Shown here: positions 1 to 9,149 of the stretch, piece by piece
Layout of the letters: every line of letters begins with the position of its first letter
How positions within the stretch are numbered: the first letter of the stretch is position 1
Assembly: GCA_002077065.1 (NCBI GenBank)
Contig: NAJO01000139.1
Location: 1-13,182, forward strand
Origin: Cryoendolithus antarcticus
Taxonomy: Eukaryota > Ascomycota > Dothideomycetes > Cladosporiales > Cladosporiaceae
Direction: 5' to 3'
DNA length: 13,182 bases
Translations under genes and position numbers: made by a program
The notes under the pieces: generated by a model
Databases searched by the model: none
What the model was told of the DNA's origin: nothing
The model's input: only the letters and a program-made list of their open reading frames with translations

Positions 1-2
1 GC

Positions 3-3000
3 AGACATGCATCTACAATCGACCTAGTGCTAGCATCTGAGGAGCTAGCAGCGGCAGTTACACAATGCCAGATCCATGCAACAGAACATGGCTCTGATCA
101 TCGAGCCATTGAGACCAACTTCGACATAACAACCCCGCAACATGTCGCCCAATCGAGGTTCCTATTCAAGAATGCGCCTTGGCAGTAAGTCAAGGCGCGT
201 ATTGCTACAGCTTTAGCAAACGCACCATATACTGGCGATGTCCAGACGCAGACTGACCGACTAATGAAGGCAGTAGGGAATGCGGTAGAGGAGTTGGTCC
301 CAAAAGCAAAGCCGTCGCCGTACGCAAAGCGGTGGTGGACAAAGAACCTAACGCATCTTCGGCGGAGTTACACCTACTGGAGGAATCAAGCAAGAAGCAG
401 GCGCCGGACTGGCCTAAGCGACAGTCAACTGGAGAAGCAGGCGCAGGAGGCAGCAAAGGAGTACCATGATGCTATTCGGAAGCAGCAACAAACCCACTCG
501 CATGAGTTGTTAGACAACGACGCAAATATTTGGCAAGCAGCTGAGTACCTTGACACTGTTCACGGCAGTGGATCTAGTCAGATACCGTGCCTCCACCGGC
601 AAGATGGATCAACTACTCAGGACAAGGCCGAGCAATCAACCGAGCTTCTAGCTACTTTCTTCCCACCACTACCACCGGCTATTGAGGATGAAGGAGTACG
701 GCCTCAGAGGGAGCCAGTAGACATGCCCCAACTCACTATGGAGGAAGTCGAGAGATGCGTATTTGCAGCCAAGCCATGGAAGGCAGCAGGCGACAACGGG
801 CTGCCAGCAATGGTATGGAAGCAGATCTGGCCGGTAGTGAGAAAGAGGGTTCTCTACCTCTTTCAGACGTCAATTGAGACTGGCCAGCTACCGGAGCAAT
901 GGAGGACGGCAAAGATCATTCCATTGAAGAAGCCTGGCAAAGCCGACTATACAGTAGCCAAGGCCTGGCGACCAATCTCCCTTCTTTGCACCCTGGGGAA
1001 AATCCTAGAAGCAACCATTGCTGAGAGACTCTCATATGCAACCGAGACCTATGGGCTCCTACCAACAGACCACTTCGGAGCACGGAAGAAGCGGTCGGCA
1101 GAACAGGCGCTCATTCTCCTCCAGGAACACATCTACCAGGCATGGCGAAGCAAGAAGGTCCTTAGCATGGTTAGTTTTGATGTTAAGGGAGCGTATAACG
1201 GAGTTTGTAAGGAGAGGCTTACCGAGAGGCTCCGGTCCAGAGGCATCCCTACAAAGCTGGGTAGCTGGATCAAGGCGTTCTGTTCAAATCGCTCTGCGAC
1301 GGTAACAGTAAACGGCCAAGTATCTACAAGAATTGCTTTGCAGCAGGCAGGCTTACCACAAGGTTCACCACTATCGCCAATTCTATTCCTTTTCTTCAAC
1401 GCGGACCTGGTGCAGCGGCAGATTGATAAGAATGGAGGAACAATTGCATATGTGGACGACTACACTGCATGGGTCACGGGAACGTCAGCATCCTCCAACC
1501 GGCAAGGTATCCAAGATATTGTGAATGAGGCAACAAGCTGGGAGAGGCGAAGTGGAGCTACCTTTGAAGAAGACAAGACCGCCTTTATCCACTTCACGCG
1601 AAGCCCGTCACGCAATTACAACACGCCAATCACAGTGAAGGGAAAGCAAATTGGACCAGTTGATAGCACTAAGGTCCTAGGTGTGGTAATGGACTCGGCA
1701 CTCCGGTACAAGCAGCATGTAGCAAGCGCGGCAACAAGAGGTTTGAAAGCAGCTATGGCGCTAAAACGACTCCGCGGCCTCTCACCAAAAATAGCTCGAA
1801 GGCTTTTTGAGGCTACAGTTACGCCAACTGTTGACTACGCATCAAGTGTGTGGATGCACACGTGCAACACAGTCAAGGCAGCCTTCAGCCGGGTACAGAG
1901 AATTGGAGCCTAGGCTGTTACAGGCTGCTTTTGCACCGTGAGCACGGTTATAGCAGAGGCAGAGGCAAGCGTACAAACGGTCCAAGAGCGACATAGCATG
2001 AGGGCTGCCAAGCTTTGGATCAACATATGCACACTGCCGCAGTCCAATCCACTGACAACACTGAAGGTGAAGAGGAAGCTGAAGAGGTTTGCGTCACCAC
2101 TGCAAGGATTGCAACACTACACCAGAGTGCAGCGGTAGACAGGCTAGAAGACATTGCACCCTACACATTGGCACCTTGGGAACACCGGCTACAGGCATGC
2201 ATTGAGCCAGATCTAGCCAAGGCACTAAACATAGCAAGATCTACAACAGGCATCCAGATTGTTGTGAGCTCATCTGTAAGGAACAAGATAGTGGGAATGG
2301 GAGGCGCTATTCACGACATAGACTCAATCCTGTACAACGGCAGGGACAAGTTATACTCAACTACAATTGGTCGACGAACAGAACAGAATCCATACACAGC
2401 CATCCTGGAAGCAATATCAGACGGCTTGCTACACCTCATCCCACGTCCGCAGAGGCGGCAGATTCATGTCCTTTCTAGTGATCAAGGCGCACTCCAAGCA
2501 ATCAGCAATCCAAAACATCAGTCTGGCCAGTCAACCATTGTGCAAATCTGCCAAGAAGTGAAGTACCTAAGGGGACGAGGGAATGTGGCGAGCCTGCACT
2601 GGACGCCACATAGCCATGAATTTGAGCTTAGCCAGAAGGCAAAGGTAGCGGGTCAAAAGGCTACAGAGAAGGACTGTGTACCTCAGGTGCAGCGGAAATC
2701 AGCCAAGTCGACGTTGATGAGTGCGCAGAGGAGGAAGAAGAAACCATGCGGACTAGACACCAATACTGGCCAGCACCTCCGCCGCATAGACACAGGTCTG
2801 CCAGATCCCCATACCCGCCTTCTGTACAACTCTTTGAAGCGTAGACAGGCAAGCATCCTAGCACAGCTCCGCACTGGCATGTCCCGGTTGAACGGATATC
2901 TACACCGCATAAACGCAGCAGAAACGGAACAACGCGCATGTGGACAGGAAAAAGAGACGGTAGAGCACTTTCTCCTACGATGCAAGCTATGGGAGACGCA

Positions 3001-3161
3001 GCGACAGCAGCTACTTCAACTAGCAGAGACAAATACAAGGCAATCTATCGTACCTCCTTAGGGGAAAGACGCGGCTAGACAACAAGGACTGGACGCCAAA
3101 CATGAAGGCAGTGCAAATGAGCATTGATTTTGCAATAAGTACAGGTCGTATCAACACCTAG
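3..3161 (+). pseudogene. LINE ORF2 polyprotein: endonuclease end, reverse transcriptase, RNase H; broken
   Basis: Translation in one frame (codons from base 3) gives the end of an APE-type endonuclease with the SDHRAI motif near 98-115. A TAA interrupts at 186-188. From 264 the frame is open to a TAG at 1911-1913 and carries the reverse transcriptase: motif A SFDVKGAY near 1173-1196, GLPQGSPLSP near 1350-1380 and the catalytic YVDD at 1449-1460, all intact. After the TAG the same frame continues to about 2103, where an apparent one-base loss moves it to another frame. That frame carries the RNase H region, then a CG-x5-VEHFLLRC segment near 2938-2990. A second shift near 3036-3043 restores the first frame, which ends at TAG 3159-3161. 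Both internal stops can be explained by a C-to-T change in a Gln codon (CAG or CAA). The reverse transcriptase identity is certain; the exact indel bases are inferred from where homology-like reading changes frame. Confidence 0.88.
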
Positions 3162-3180
3162 ATGACTATACAAAGCACGC

Positions 3181-3261
3181 AAGGCACACAATGTACTCAA
3201 GGCACAAAAGGCACACAGCGCGCACAAGGCACATAGCGCACACAAGGCACACAACGTACAA
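3181..3261 (+). repeat. 9/18-bp minisatellite in the LINE 3' tail
   Basis: Units beginning AAGGCACA start at 3181, 3199, 3208, 3226 and 3244. Spacings are 18, 9, 18 and 18 bases, so the array is built from a 9-base phase. A degenerate copy (AAAGCACGC) precedes it at 3172. The 18-base units vary mainly in their second half (CAATGTACTC, CAGCGCGCAC, TAGCGCACAC). The complement gives a long run of Cys-Ala-Leu in translation, which is a by-product of the repeat and not a gene. Confidence 0.85.
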
Positions 3262-3877
3262 CCGGGGACAGACATATAGAGGACTAGCAAGTGGGAGACA
3301 GCAACCACACCTTGGAAAGACAGACCTAAACAACCGCCTACCTAACCTGCACGCACCCTCATGCCGACAGCATGTGTTGCTTCATTTGCCGGTGACAGGA
3401 TAATGAACACTTGGAGAAGCGACTTCAAAGATTACGTGCTACCAACTAACCATGAGACCTCGTAATCCAAGAGCAGGAAAGATCAATAGGGAGAGATGAA
3501 CGGACAAAGGGCAAGTGGACGGGCTTACCTCAAATCGAGACAAAAGTGAGGCAGTGATTATGTAATATAGCTAGAGCCCTATAGGTGCTATTTATAGCCT
3601 GTGCTAACGGCACGCCCCGTTGTTTCAGGTAGCCGTGATGACGCCGGGGCTGCCCAATCCAGTCTGCCGGGCCAATGCCAACGCCTACCTTGAGAGTAAA
3701 GCACGTAAAACGTCAGACTATTGCGATGCCAGAATGTTCTCACACTTTCAGCGACATTACTTACCAAGAATCGCACCACAATCTGCAGGACAGCTTAGAC
3801 CACGGCTTGCACCACGACGTCGGGCTTCAGTCATCGCCTATGCTATACCACCGCATACACCACGCGCTCCATTGTCT
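3262..3877. other. Intergenic stretch between LINE tail and kinase, with intron-like signals
   Basis: No convincing gene. Three things are visible. A good splice acceptor lies at 3621-3628 (TGTTTCAG) behind a pyrimidine-rich run and a consensus branch point CTAAC at 3604-3608; a possible donor GTGAGG is at 3546. This could be an intron in the 5' leader of the kinase. A TATAAATAG box reads on the - strand at 3588-3596. The kinase frame is open without stops back past 3629, with an in-frame ATG at 3638, so the kinase N-terminus could be longer than annotated. Confidence 0.4.
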
Positions 3878-5257
3878 ATGACCCGGATCGCAAGTCGTGT
3901 GTCGACCATGATGATACACTCTTCTGCCTCTGTCGACACAGAGCCTTCTCTTGCGGTCGAAGAAGAGACAGTACGCGGCTACAAAGCGGAGCACTACTAT
4001 CCAGTACAGATTGGCCACGTCTTCCAAGAAAGATACCGTGTGGTTGGTAAACTTGGATACGGATCTGCTTCTACCGTCTGGCTTTGTCATGATCTGCAGG
4101 ACGGAAAGCAGTACATCGCGCTCAAAGTGTACATCAATTGCTCCAGGATGCACCGCGAGCTTCCGATTTACACCCACATCAACAACATACACTCCCAGCA
4201 CGGTGGACGAATGAACCTGCGAAGACTCCTAGACTCCTTCGAAATCAACGGCCCGAACGGGAAACATCTTTGTCTTGTTCACGAAGCGCTAGGGATGAAC
4301 CTGGAGGAGTTGCGTGATCTTGTCCCTGATCGAGAATTTGCTTCAGACCTCGTCCGCGAAAGTCTTCGTGATATATTGCGCGCACTGCATTTCCTGCGCG
4401 AAGAAGCTCACGTCATACACACAGGTCTGCCGTCGATACCCCCTTCTACCAGTGCTTTCTAATACCGAGGTAACAGATATACAACCAAAGAACATCCTAC
4501 TGGGTGTCTTGGATGACTCTGCTTTCGCCAGGTTTGAACGCGACGAACTTCAAGACCCGATGCCACGAAAAGTATTGCCGTCTCACACGGTTTACGTGTC
4601 AAGGCCAATGCCACTCACAAAGGGTATCCCACTACTGTGTGACTTCAGCGAGGCGCGGTTCGATGATCCTCAGAATGTCGATCGTGTGATGCCTGATGTT
4701 TACCGGGCGCCTGAGGTCGTACTTGGAATGCCTTGGAGCTATCCCATAGATGTCTGGGGGTTTGCTATGACAGTAGGTACCATACTTGAAGTTTGAGCTT
4801 CTAACCCTGGAACTGACCTACTACTCTCGATAGCTATGGGACATTTTCCAGCCGAAACGACTTTTTTCTCCACGCAATGGAGACGGTCGCTACTCTGAAG
4901 ATCACCACGTTGCGCAGATGATAGCTATCATGGGGCCTCCACCGCTAGGTTTTTTGCAGCGCTCAGAGAAAAGCAAGCAATTCTGGGATGAAGAAGGTAA
5001 TCGAACTCCATAAACGCAGTTTTACGAGTACTAAAGCAAATCTAGGTACATGGAAAGGGCGTGTTTCCATACCAGCGACGAGTCTCAACATTCTAGAAGC
5101 ACGACTGGAAGGCCAGGAGAAGGAACTCTTTCTAAACTTCTTCAGGAAAATGTTGCAATGGAGGCCTGAAGATAGAAGTGATATTCAGGATATATTCATG
5201 GACGAATGGCTCTTAGCCGATCTGATTGAGGCTGGGGAGGTGGTACGTGAGGAGTAA
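3878..5257 (+). CDS. SRPK-like serine/threonine protein kinase, four exons
   Basis: Exons 3878-4424, 4477-4772, 4834-4996 and 5046-5257 join in frame to about 405 residues. Introns are 52, 61 and 49 nt, start with GT, end with AG, and have branch-point-like CTAAT, CTGAC and CTAAA. Visible kinase features: glycine loop GYGSAST (about residues 60-66), ATP-binding lysine in IALKVY (about 83), catalytic loop HTDIQPKNIL (Asp about 183, Asn about 188), metal-binding Asp in DFSEARF (about 238), and YRAPE (about 258-262). The leader GYKAEHYYPVQIG and the segment WDIFQPKRLF match SRPK-like kinases, which phosphorylate SR-type proteins; the substrate here is unknown. Intron 1 falls inside the catalytic loop. 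DFS replaces the usual DFG. Possible starts are ATG 3638, 3878 or 3908; 3878 was chosen as a middle option, since family homology begins only after about residue 30. No stops or frameshifts break the domain, unlike its neighbours. Confidence 0.88.
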
Positions 5258-5468
5258 GGATTCGAGAGCAGCCTTACTTGAGGCTTTTATTTTCGCCAAG
5301 GGATCCTCCATGTGGAGTGGCAGCCCGTTACGAAATGCGCCCTCCGTTTACTCCGCTAATACATCCTACCAGGCTGTACGCGACTCGGGACTATACGCGC
5401 TTCAGTTGCAGCTCAGTAACGAGTTGAGAGCCAATCAGTAGGTCTATGGCTGCTGCGGCATAGTGTCA

Positions 5469-5575
5469 CCAAGCACCGACGCTAGATTTCTTGCAGTCTG
5501 CAGACCATCCAAGCGCCGACGCTTGACATTACCATTACGCTATGCTATGCAATGTAGAACATAAAGAGTAATGGT
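5469..5575. repeat. Short direct and inverted repeats downstream of the kinase
   Basis: A 15-base direct repeat CCAAGC(A/G)CCGACGCT occurs at 5469-5483 and 5509-5523, with one difference. Just after it, ACCATTAC at 5531-5538 is mirrored by GTAATGGT at 5568-5575, an 8-bp inverted repeat with a 29-base loop. The rest of 5258-5640 shows no gene that I can support. It may hold the kinase 3' end. Confidence 0.45.
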
Positions 5576-5640
5576 CGCCAGGCAGTTCTGTCGCACAAGC
5601 AGCTACCTTGTCTTTTCATACCGCGTTTGCACTTCATCAC

Positions 5641-6091
5641 ATGGCTTCTACTGGGTCACGCGCCTTCGGGACCTCCACAAAAGCAGCCTTGAAGTGGGTA
5701 GGCGCAAGCAAAGCCGACATACTCACCCAGAACCCCGGTGAAAGAGGAAAGCAAGCCTTGAAAGCAATTGAGGGGATAGAGGTGGCGACAGAACAGAAGG
5801 CTAGTCTTTGTTTTATCTCATGAAATCGCGTCGCGAATGTCAAGTAGTACGGGGGAAAACCACACACCCTTCGAATCCAGTTCGTTACTTACATTATCGA
5901 TTCTAGTTTTCAATTGTAGCTAACAGCAGTAAAGAGGTGGGAAATTGCATAAGTCTCACAAAGACCGGGGCGAAACTCTCGAAGTGATCACCGTTTCGGT
6001 GGAGACCGAAAAAGGAACTCGTCTGGAGTCCGATCACGCACGTGAGGACGGCTCAAGCACGCAGAAAGTCACTCGCGCCGGGGGTAAGTAA
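5641..6091 (+). CDS. Small hypothetical protein, two exons, about 90-105 residues
   Basis: ATG 5641 opens a frame beginning MASTGSRAFG and running through a basic segment (TQNPGERGKQALKAIEG). A second frame, about 5937-6091, encodes GETLEVITVSVETEKGT and ends KVTRAGGK. An intron must join them. Two frame-consistent solutions exist: donor 5782 (GTGGCG) to acceptor 5953, giving 92 residues, or donor 5804 (GTCTTT) to acceptor 5936, giving 105 residues; the latter has a consensus branch point CTAAC at 5920-5924. Neither donor is ideal. A perfect GTAAGT donor at 6084-6089 overlaps the stop, so an alternative last exon after about 6145 is possible. The product is hydrophilic, with no signal peptide or membrane segment; function unknown. 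That both segments are real coding sequence is an inference from their protein-like composition. Confidence 0.45.
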
Positions 6092-6345
6092 TGGATATGG
6101 TGGCGAGAAGTTGGTGGAGATCAGAACACAACAATCGACTTGTAGTGGTTGATTGCCTTGTCCGATAGCCTACCTTAGTATTAGTGTGGTCGCTAGTACA
6201 AAAGGATTCAATAGAAGCCTCCATATGGACTCTTCCATAAGAAATCAAACGCTTAGTACGGTGGTAGGAGAGTGGGGTTCGAGAAAGGATGTGAGGACAG
6301 GACAGCTCTTAGATGGTCTTGAATAGAAGTAGAAGCCAGACGTAG

Positions 6346-7272
6346 AGGCTATCAAAGCTACTAGGCCACGGCCCGAAGCAGGTCAACCTTGCCATTGGTT
6401 ACGAGAGACTCGGCCACAAGAGCTGGTTTGTTGGGGGTATCAGTGACTTCCCAATGCTCATGGACAGGCTCAGTGAATGGAGCCTTGCTGGCAAACCTGG
6501 CCTCATTATACACGTCGATGCCTTTACGGTCACTGCTGCACAATTGGCAGCATCGTCGTCGACGCAGCTGTCACAAGGTCGAAGAAGTGCTACCAACCAG
6601 CAACTGTCTGTTGCCGGTGCGGTCTCTGATGAGCTCCTGGGCTCTGGCAATCTTGCAGAGCAGCTCACCTCGCGGTGGATATGCACGGTAAAGAACTGTG
6701 ATCGCTACACCAAGCTGTGTTACTGGGCAATCCATGATTCAAGGGACCACCATTATCCATTGTACTCACAGATCTTGACCTCTTGGGGTACTGGCATTCG
6801 TGCTGGCACTCTCAACGTCGATACCCTTCCGGCTGCGATGGTACAGCAGGTGGTGATAGATACGGCGAGGCTGCAGGTGAAGCGACAAGGTGGTGGTAGT
6901 GGCAAGAAGGAGAGCTTTCCCAGCAATGGCTTCACTATTAATCTGAACACCAAAGGTGATGCTAGTGTCGCAGATACTGCACCAATCTCGAGTCCAGTAC
7001 GCATGACATCCTGTCAGAGCTCATCCATCGAACTGAGGTAGCACTCCTTTGCGTGGTGTGCCGTGCAAATGAACTGGCGTGGTGAAGAAGCGGCGTTGGA
7101 TCGCATGGCTGCAGTTTTCGCTGCAAATGGGTTCTCTGTCGAGGGGATTGGCACTGCAGACCTAGCAGAGTGGAAGGACATTGATCTAGCGCCTGGATAC
7201 CGTCGTCGGATGCGTCGTGCAGTGAAGAAGTGGTTGTTAGATCGTGGTATGAGGGTGTCTGATTCCGAATGA
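6346..7272 (+). pseudogene. Cys/His-cluster protein with SAM-like C-terminus, split by TAG
   Basis: The frame is open from 6346, has its first ATG at 6454, meets a TAG at 7039-7041 and then runs on without stops to TGA 7270-7272. The middle carries a zinc-binding-type pattern, RWICTVKNC then CDRYTKLCYW then DHHYPL (C-x4-C-x6-C with a following His pair, about 6679-6760), followed by an ILTSWGTGIRAGT segment. After the stop, the stretch MAAVFAANGFSVEGI through MRRAVKKWLLDRG (about 7105-7245) resembles a SAM domain. I recognise the overall style from a poorly characterised family in Pleosporales but know no name or function. TAG could be CAG changed by C-to-T. A 50-nt intron starting at GTAGCA (7038) was tested and does not keep the frame. 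It might instead be two genes, or an intact protein ending at 7041. Confidence 0.5.
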
Positions 7273-7431
7273 ATAGAAGTCGCAAATTTGAGGTGTGCTA
7301 CACCTAAACTTCAACACCTTGTAACATCACGAGAACATACCACCGAGTCTACATCCTCTCCTACTCGTCCTGCCCACCTTGACACTGTTTCCTATAGCCT
7401 AGATGTTGACGTGATATACATGTCTCCCTAG

Positions 7432-7836
7432 TCTCCAGTTGTTGCTTTGTCGGATTGGAGGCATCATTGGGGGTTGCGCGTGGCTACCTCGACCGACTCA
7501 TCGCTGCTACTAACCTGTGATCATGGTAGGGTGGAGAGGGATGTGGAAAGGATGCACGAGGTTGACGAGAGAATGATGGGAGAGTTTGTGAAAACAGGAG
7601 GCTGCAGACGGCGAGTGATGAGCTTCTATCTCGACAACAAAGAGATAGAGCGCGGTATGGGGCTGACACGATGCGACGGCTGTGGCGAGGGGCTGATGGC
7701 GCTTAAGAGGATATACGTCAAAGCAGCAACGGAGCGGTAATTGGTGGAAGAGATGCTCGATAAGCTCGTAGACGGCTGCGCGAGATGTTTCATAGCATTG
7801 GGCGACGACTGGGAACATACTTTCATCAGCGTGTGA
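7432..7836 (+). pseudogene. Fragment of RecQ-like / telomere-linked helicase C-terminal zinc region
   Basis: The frame is open from 7432 to TAA 7738-7740 and then continues to TGA 7834-7836. Before the stop it reads MHEVDERMM, then GCRRRVMSFYLDN and TRCDGCGEGLM; after it, LVDGCARCFIALG and DDWEHTF. The series GCRR, CDGC and CARC followed by a His resembles the Cys-rich region behind the helicase core of fungal RecQ-type and telomere-linked helicases. No helicase motifs (Walker A, DEAH) are seen upstream, so only the tail remains. TAA can be a CAA (Gln) hit by C-to-T. The family call rests on pattern memory, not on a search; a stand-alone zinc protein cannot be excluded. Confidence 0.5.
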
Positions 7837-8515
7837 GTGCTAGGAAGGCGAGCAGCATAGCGGCAGAGGCGAGGGGACTGACGACGCCGGGTCATATGGC
7901 TTCCGACGGTCAATACGGTGTAGAGGACGTAGCTGTGACTGCTTCAAATGTGGCTCCAGTTAGAAGCTATGCAAGACAGGACAGCACAGCAAAGCGGTAT
8001 GTCAATGGCCGCGTATAATGGCGCCGGGGTCGAAAGGGGTGGTTGGCGGTGACGACCGGAGCAGCGATATTAGAGAAGATAGGATATAAAGGAGCGCTAG
8101 ACGACACAGAAGAATAGTCAAAGTAGCTCGGGCTACTTTTCAAGAGGTGGTCTAGGGTGGATGGGATAGCAATGCAATGGCAGTATTCATCGAAGTGATA
8201 CTGTGGAGGGTGAAGAGGACGAGTACGAGAGGACATAGGATCCCGAGAGGTGAAAGTGAGAGAATAGGGCTGCAGAAGGGATAGGACAGTCACGACAGGA
8301 ATACCGTGCGCCCATGGGATGCACGAATCAAGAGCGTGCTGCAGTGATGCCGACATTACCACGCGAATCCTGCAACGTTGAAGTTGTTAGGATTGCGCAC
8401 ATCCGTATTGCCATGCGAAAGGCATATCTTGCGCTGATAAGCCATGGACATGGGCTGCTGATGTACGCCTTCAAATGACGGGCAACGCGATACTTGTACC
8501 GATGTAGTGGAATGA
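7837..8515. other. Stretch with no supported gene
   Basis: The + strand has a stop-free run of 71 codons at 8263-8475 that includes MRKAYLALISHGHGLL, but it lacks an early ATG and resembles nothing I know. The - strand has a 66-codon ATG-started run at 8356-8556 over the same bases. The two compete and neither is convincing. TATAAAGG at 8085-8092 is TATA-box-like on the + strand. This may be decayed continuation of the helicase-like fragment. Confidence 0.3.
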
Positions 8516-9147
8516 GGTCCATCACGTTCAGATCGGGCAGGTGTCCTGCTACTCATCTTATATCATCCTAATACAGGCTCTCTCTGCGGTCTTCGCGTCT
8601 TCGAGTTCCTCGTCATGCTCCTCGTGCTCGGCGTTGTGATTTGCTTCTGCTTCCAGCTCTCACTAATCGATCGAAGTACCACTTCAGCCTGCGAAGTCTT
8701 TGCCGGCTATCTTGCCTCCAAAGCTCTTATAGAGAGCAAAGGTCTCTACCATGCTTGCGTAAAATGAGGCGCGACCGGAATGCCTCACTCACTTTATCTT
8801 GGGAACGGGATCATACAAGCACGACTGGAAGATTTCGATCGCTTGAACAATCACCTGCCTCCTAGCACCACAGTCACCGAAGACGAACATAATCAACTCT
8901 CGACGACAGCAGACGACACGGCAGACATCGATGACAGACCCAAGTACCGCCCCTCGCTCGCAGCAATCGACTCCTGCCTCTCACACAGCATCGCAAAGCT
9001 AGTCCTCTGCCTCTTCACCTTCGCCCTCGTCGTCAAATCTGCCATCCTAGTCGTAGCCGGCGCGAGCCTATACAACGCGCCCGACGCCGAGAACGCCGAC
9101 CTCTTCGGCATCCACGCCTTGCTCGCCTCAGCCCTCGCGCTCGCACG
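8516..9147 (+). pseudogene. Truncated membrane-protein gene, two hydrophobic segments
   Basis: One frame is open from 8516, interrupted by a single TGA (8765-8767), and continues to 9147. After ATG 8615 comes a hydrophobic segment (MLLVLGVVICFCFQLSLI), then a short region with CEVFAGYLASKAL; after the TGA come an acidic, Thr-rich stretch and a second strong hydrophobic segment around IAKLVLCLFTFALVVKSAIL (about 8993-9070). GC-rich codon use with many third-position C supports coding in the last 250 bases. The TGA could be CGA changed by C-to-T, or be removed by an intron I could not place. A candidate acceptor TAATACAG lies at 8568-8575. At about 9147 the frame runs into sequence coding on the other strand for the OrsD-type element, so the 3' end is missing. 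Not recognised as a named family. Confidence 0.45.
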
Positions 9148-9149
9148 TC

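Larger units (their letters stand above)
1..3270 (+). mobile_element. Tad1-like LINE (non-LTR retrotransposon), 5' end outside window
   Basis: The order of domains is endonuclease end, reverse transcriptase, RNase H, then a Cys/His segment, which is the second-ORF layout of fungal Tad1-clade LINEs. No LTR-like ends or aspartic protease are seen in it. The 5' part lies before the window. The reading frame ends at 3161 and is followed by a tail with a 9/18-bp minisatellite; the true 3' end is not clear because no poly-A run or target-site duplication was found, so the limit near 3270 is only the end of the repeat. Stops and frameshifts show that this copy is not autonomous. Confidence 0.85.

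Noticed and set aside
2661..3038. 125- and 100-codon - strand frames
   Set aside because: They are antisense to the LINE 3' coding part.
3075..3308. - strand frame rich in Cys-Ala-Leu repeats
   Set aside because: It is the translation of the minisatellite in the LINE tail.
3262..3628. Possible solo LTR on the - strand (TATAAATAG box)
   Set aside because: No paired LTR ends or flanking duplication were found, so only the box itself is reported.
5862..5884. TTCGAATCC, resembling a tRNA B box
   Set aside because: The flanking bases do not pair as a T-stem and no A box or cloverleaf could be formed.
6361..6543. - strand frame ending VTNGKVDLLRAVA
   Set aside because: It looks somewhat protein-like but has only a TTG start and overlaps the + strand Cys/His gene, which has an ATG and clear motifs; kept only as a note.
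8356..8556. 66-codon ATG-started frame on the - strand
   Set aside because: No recognisable features, and it competes with a + strand open run over the same bases.
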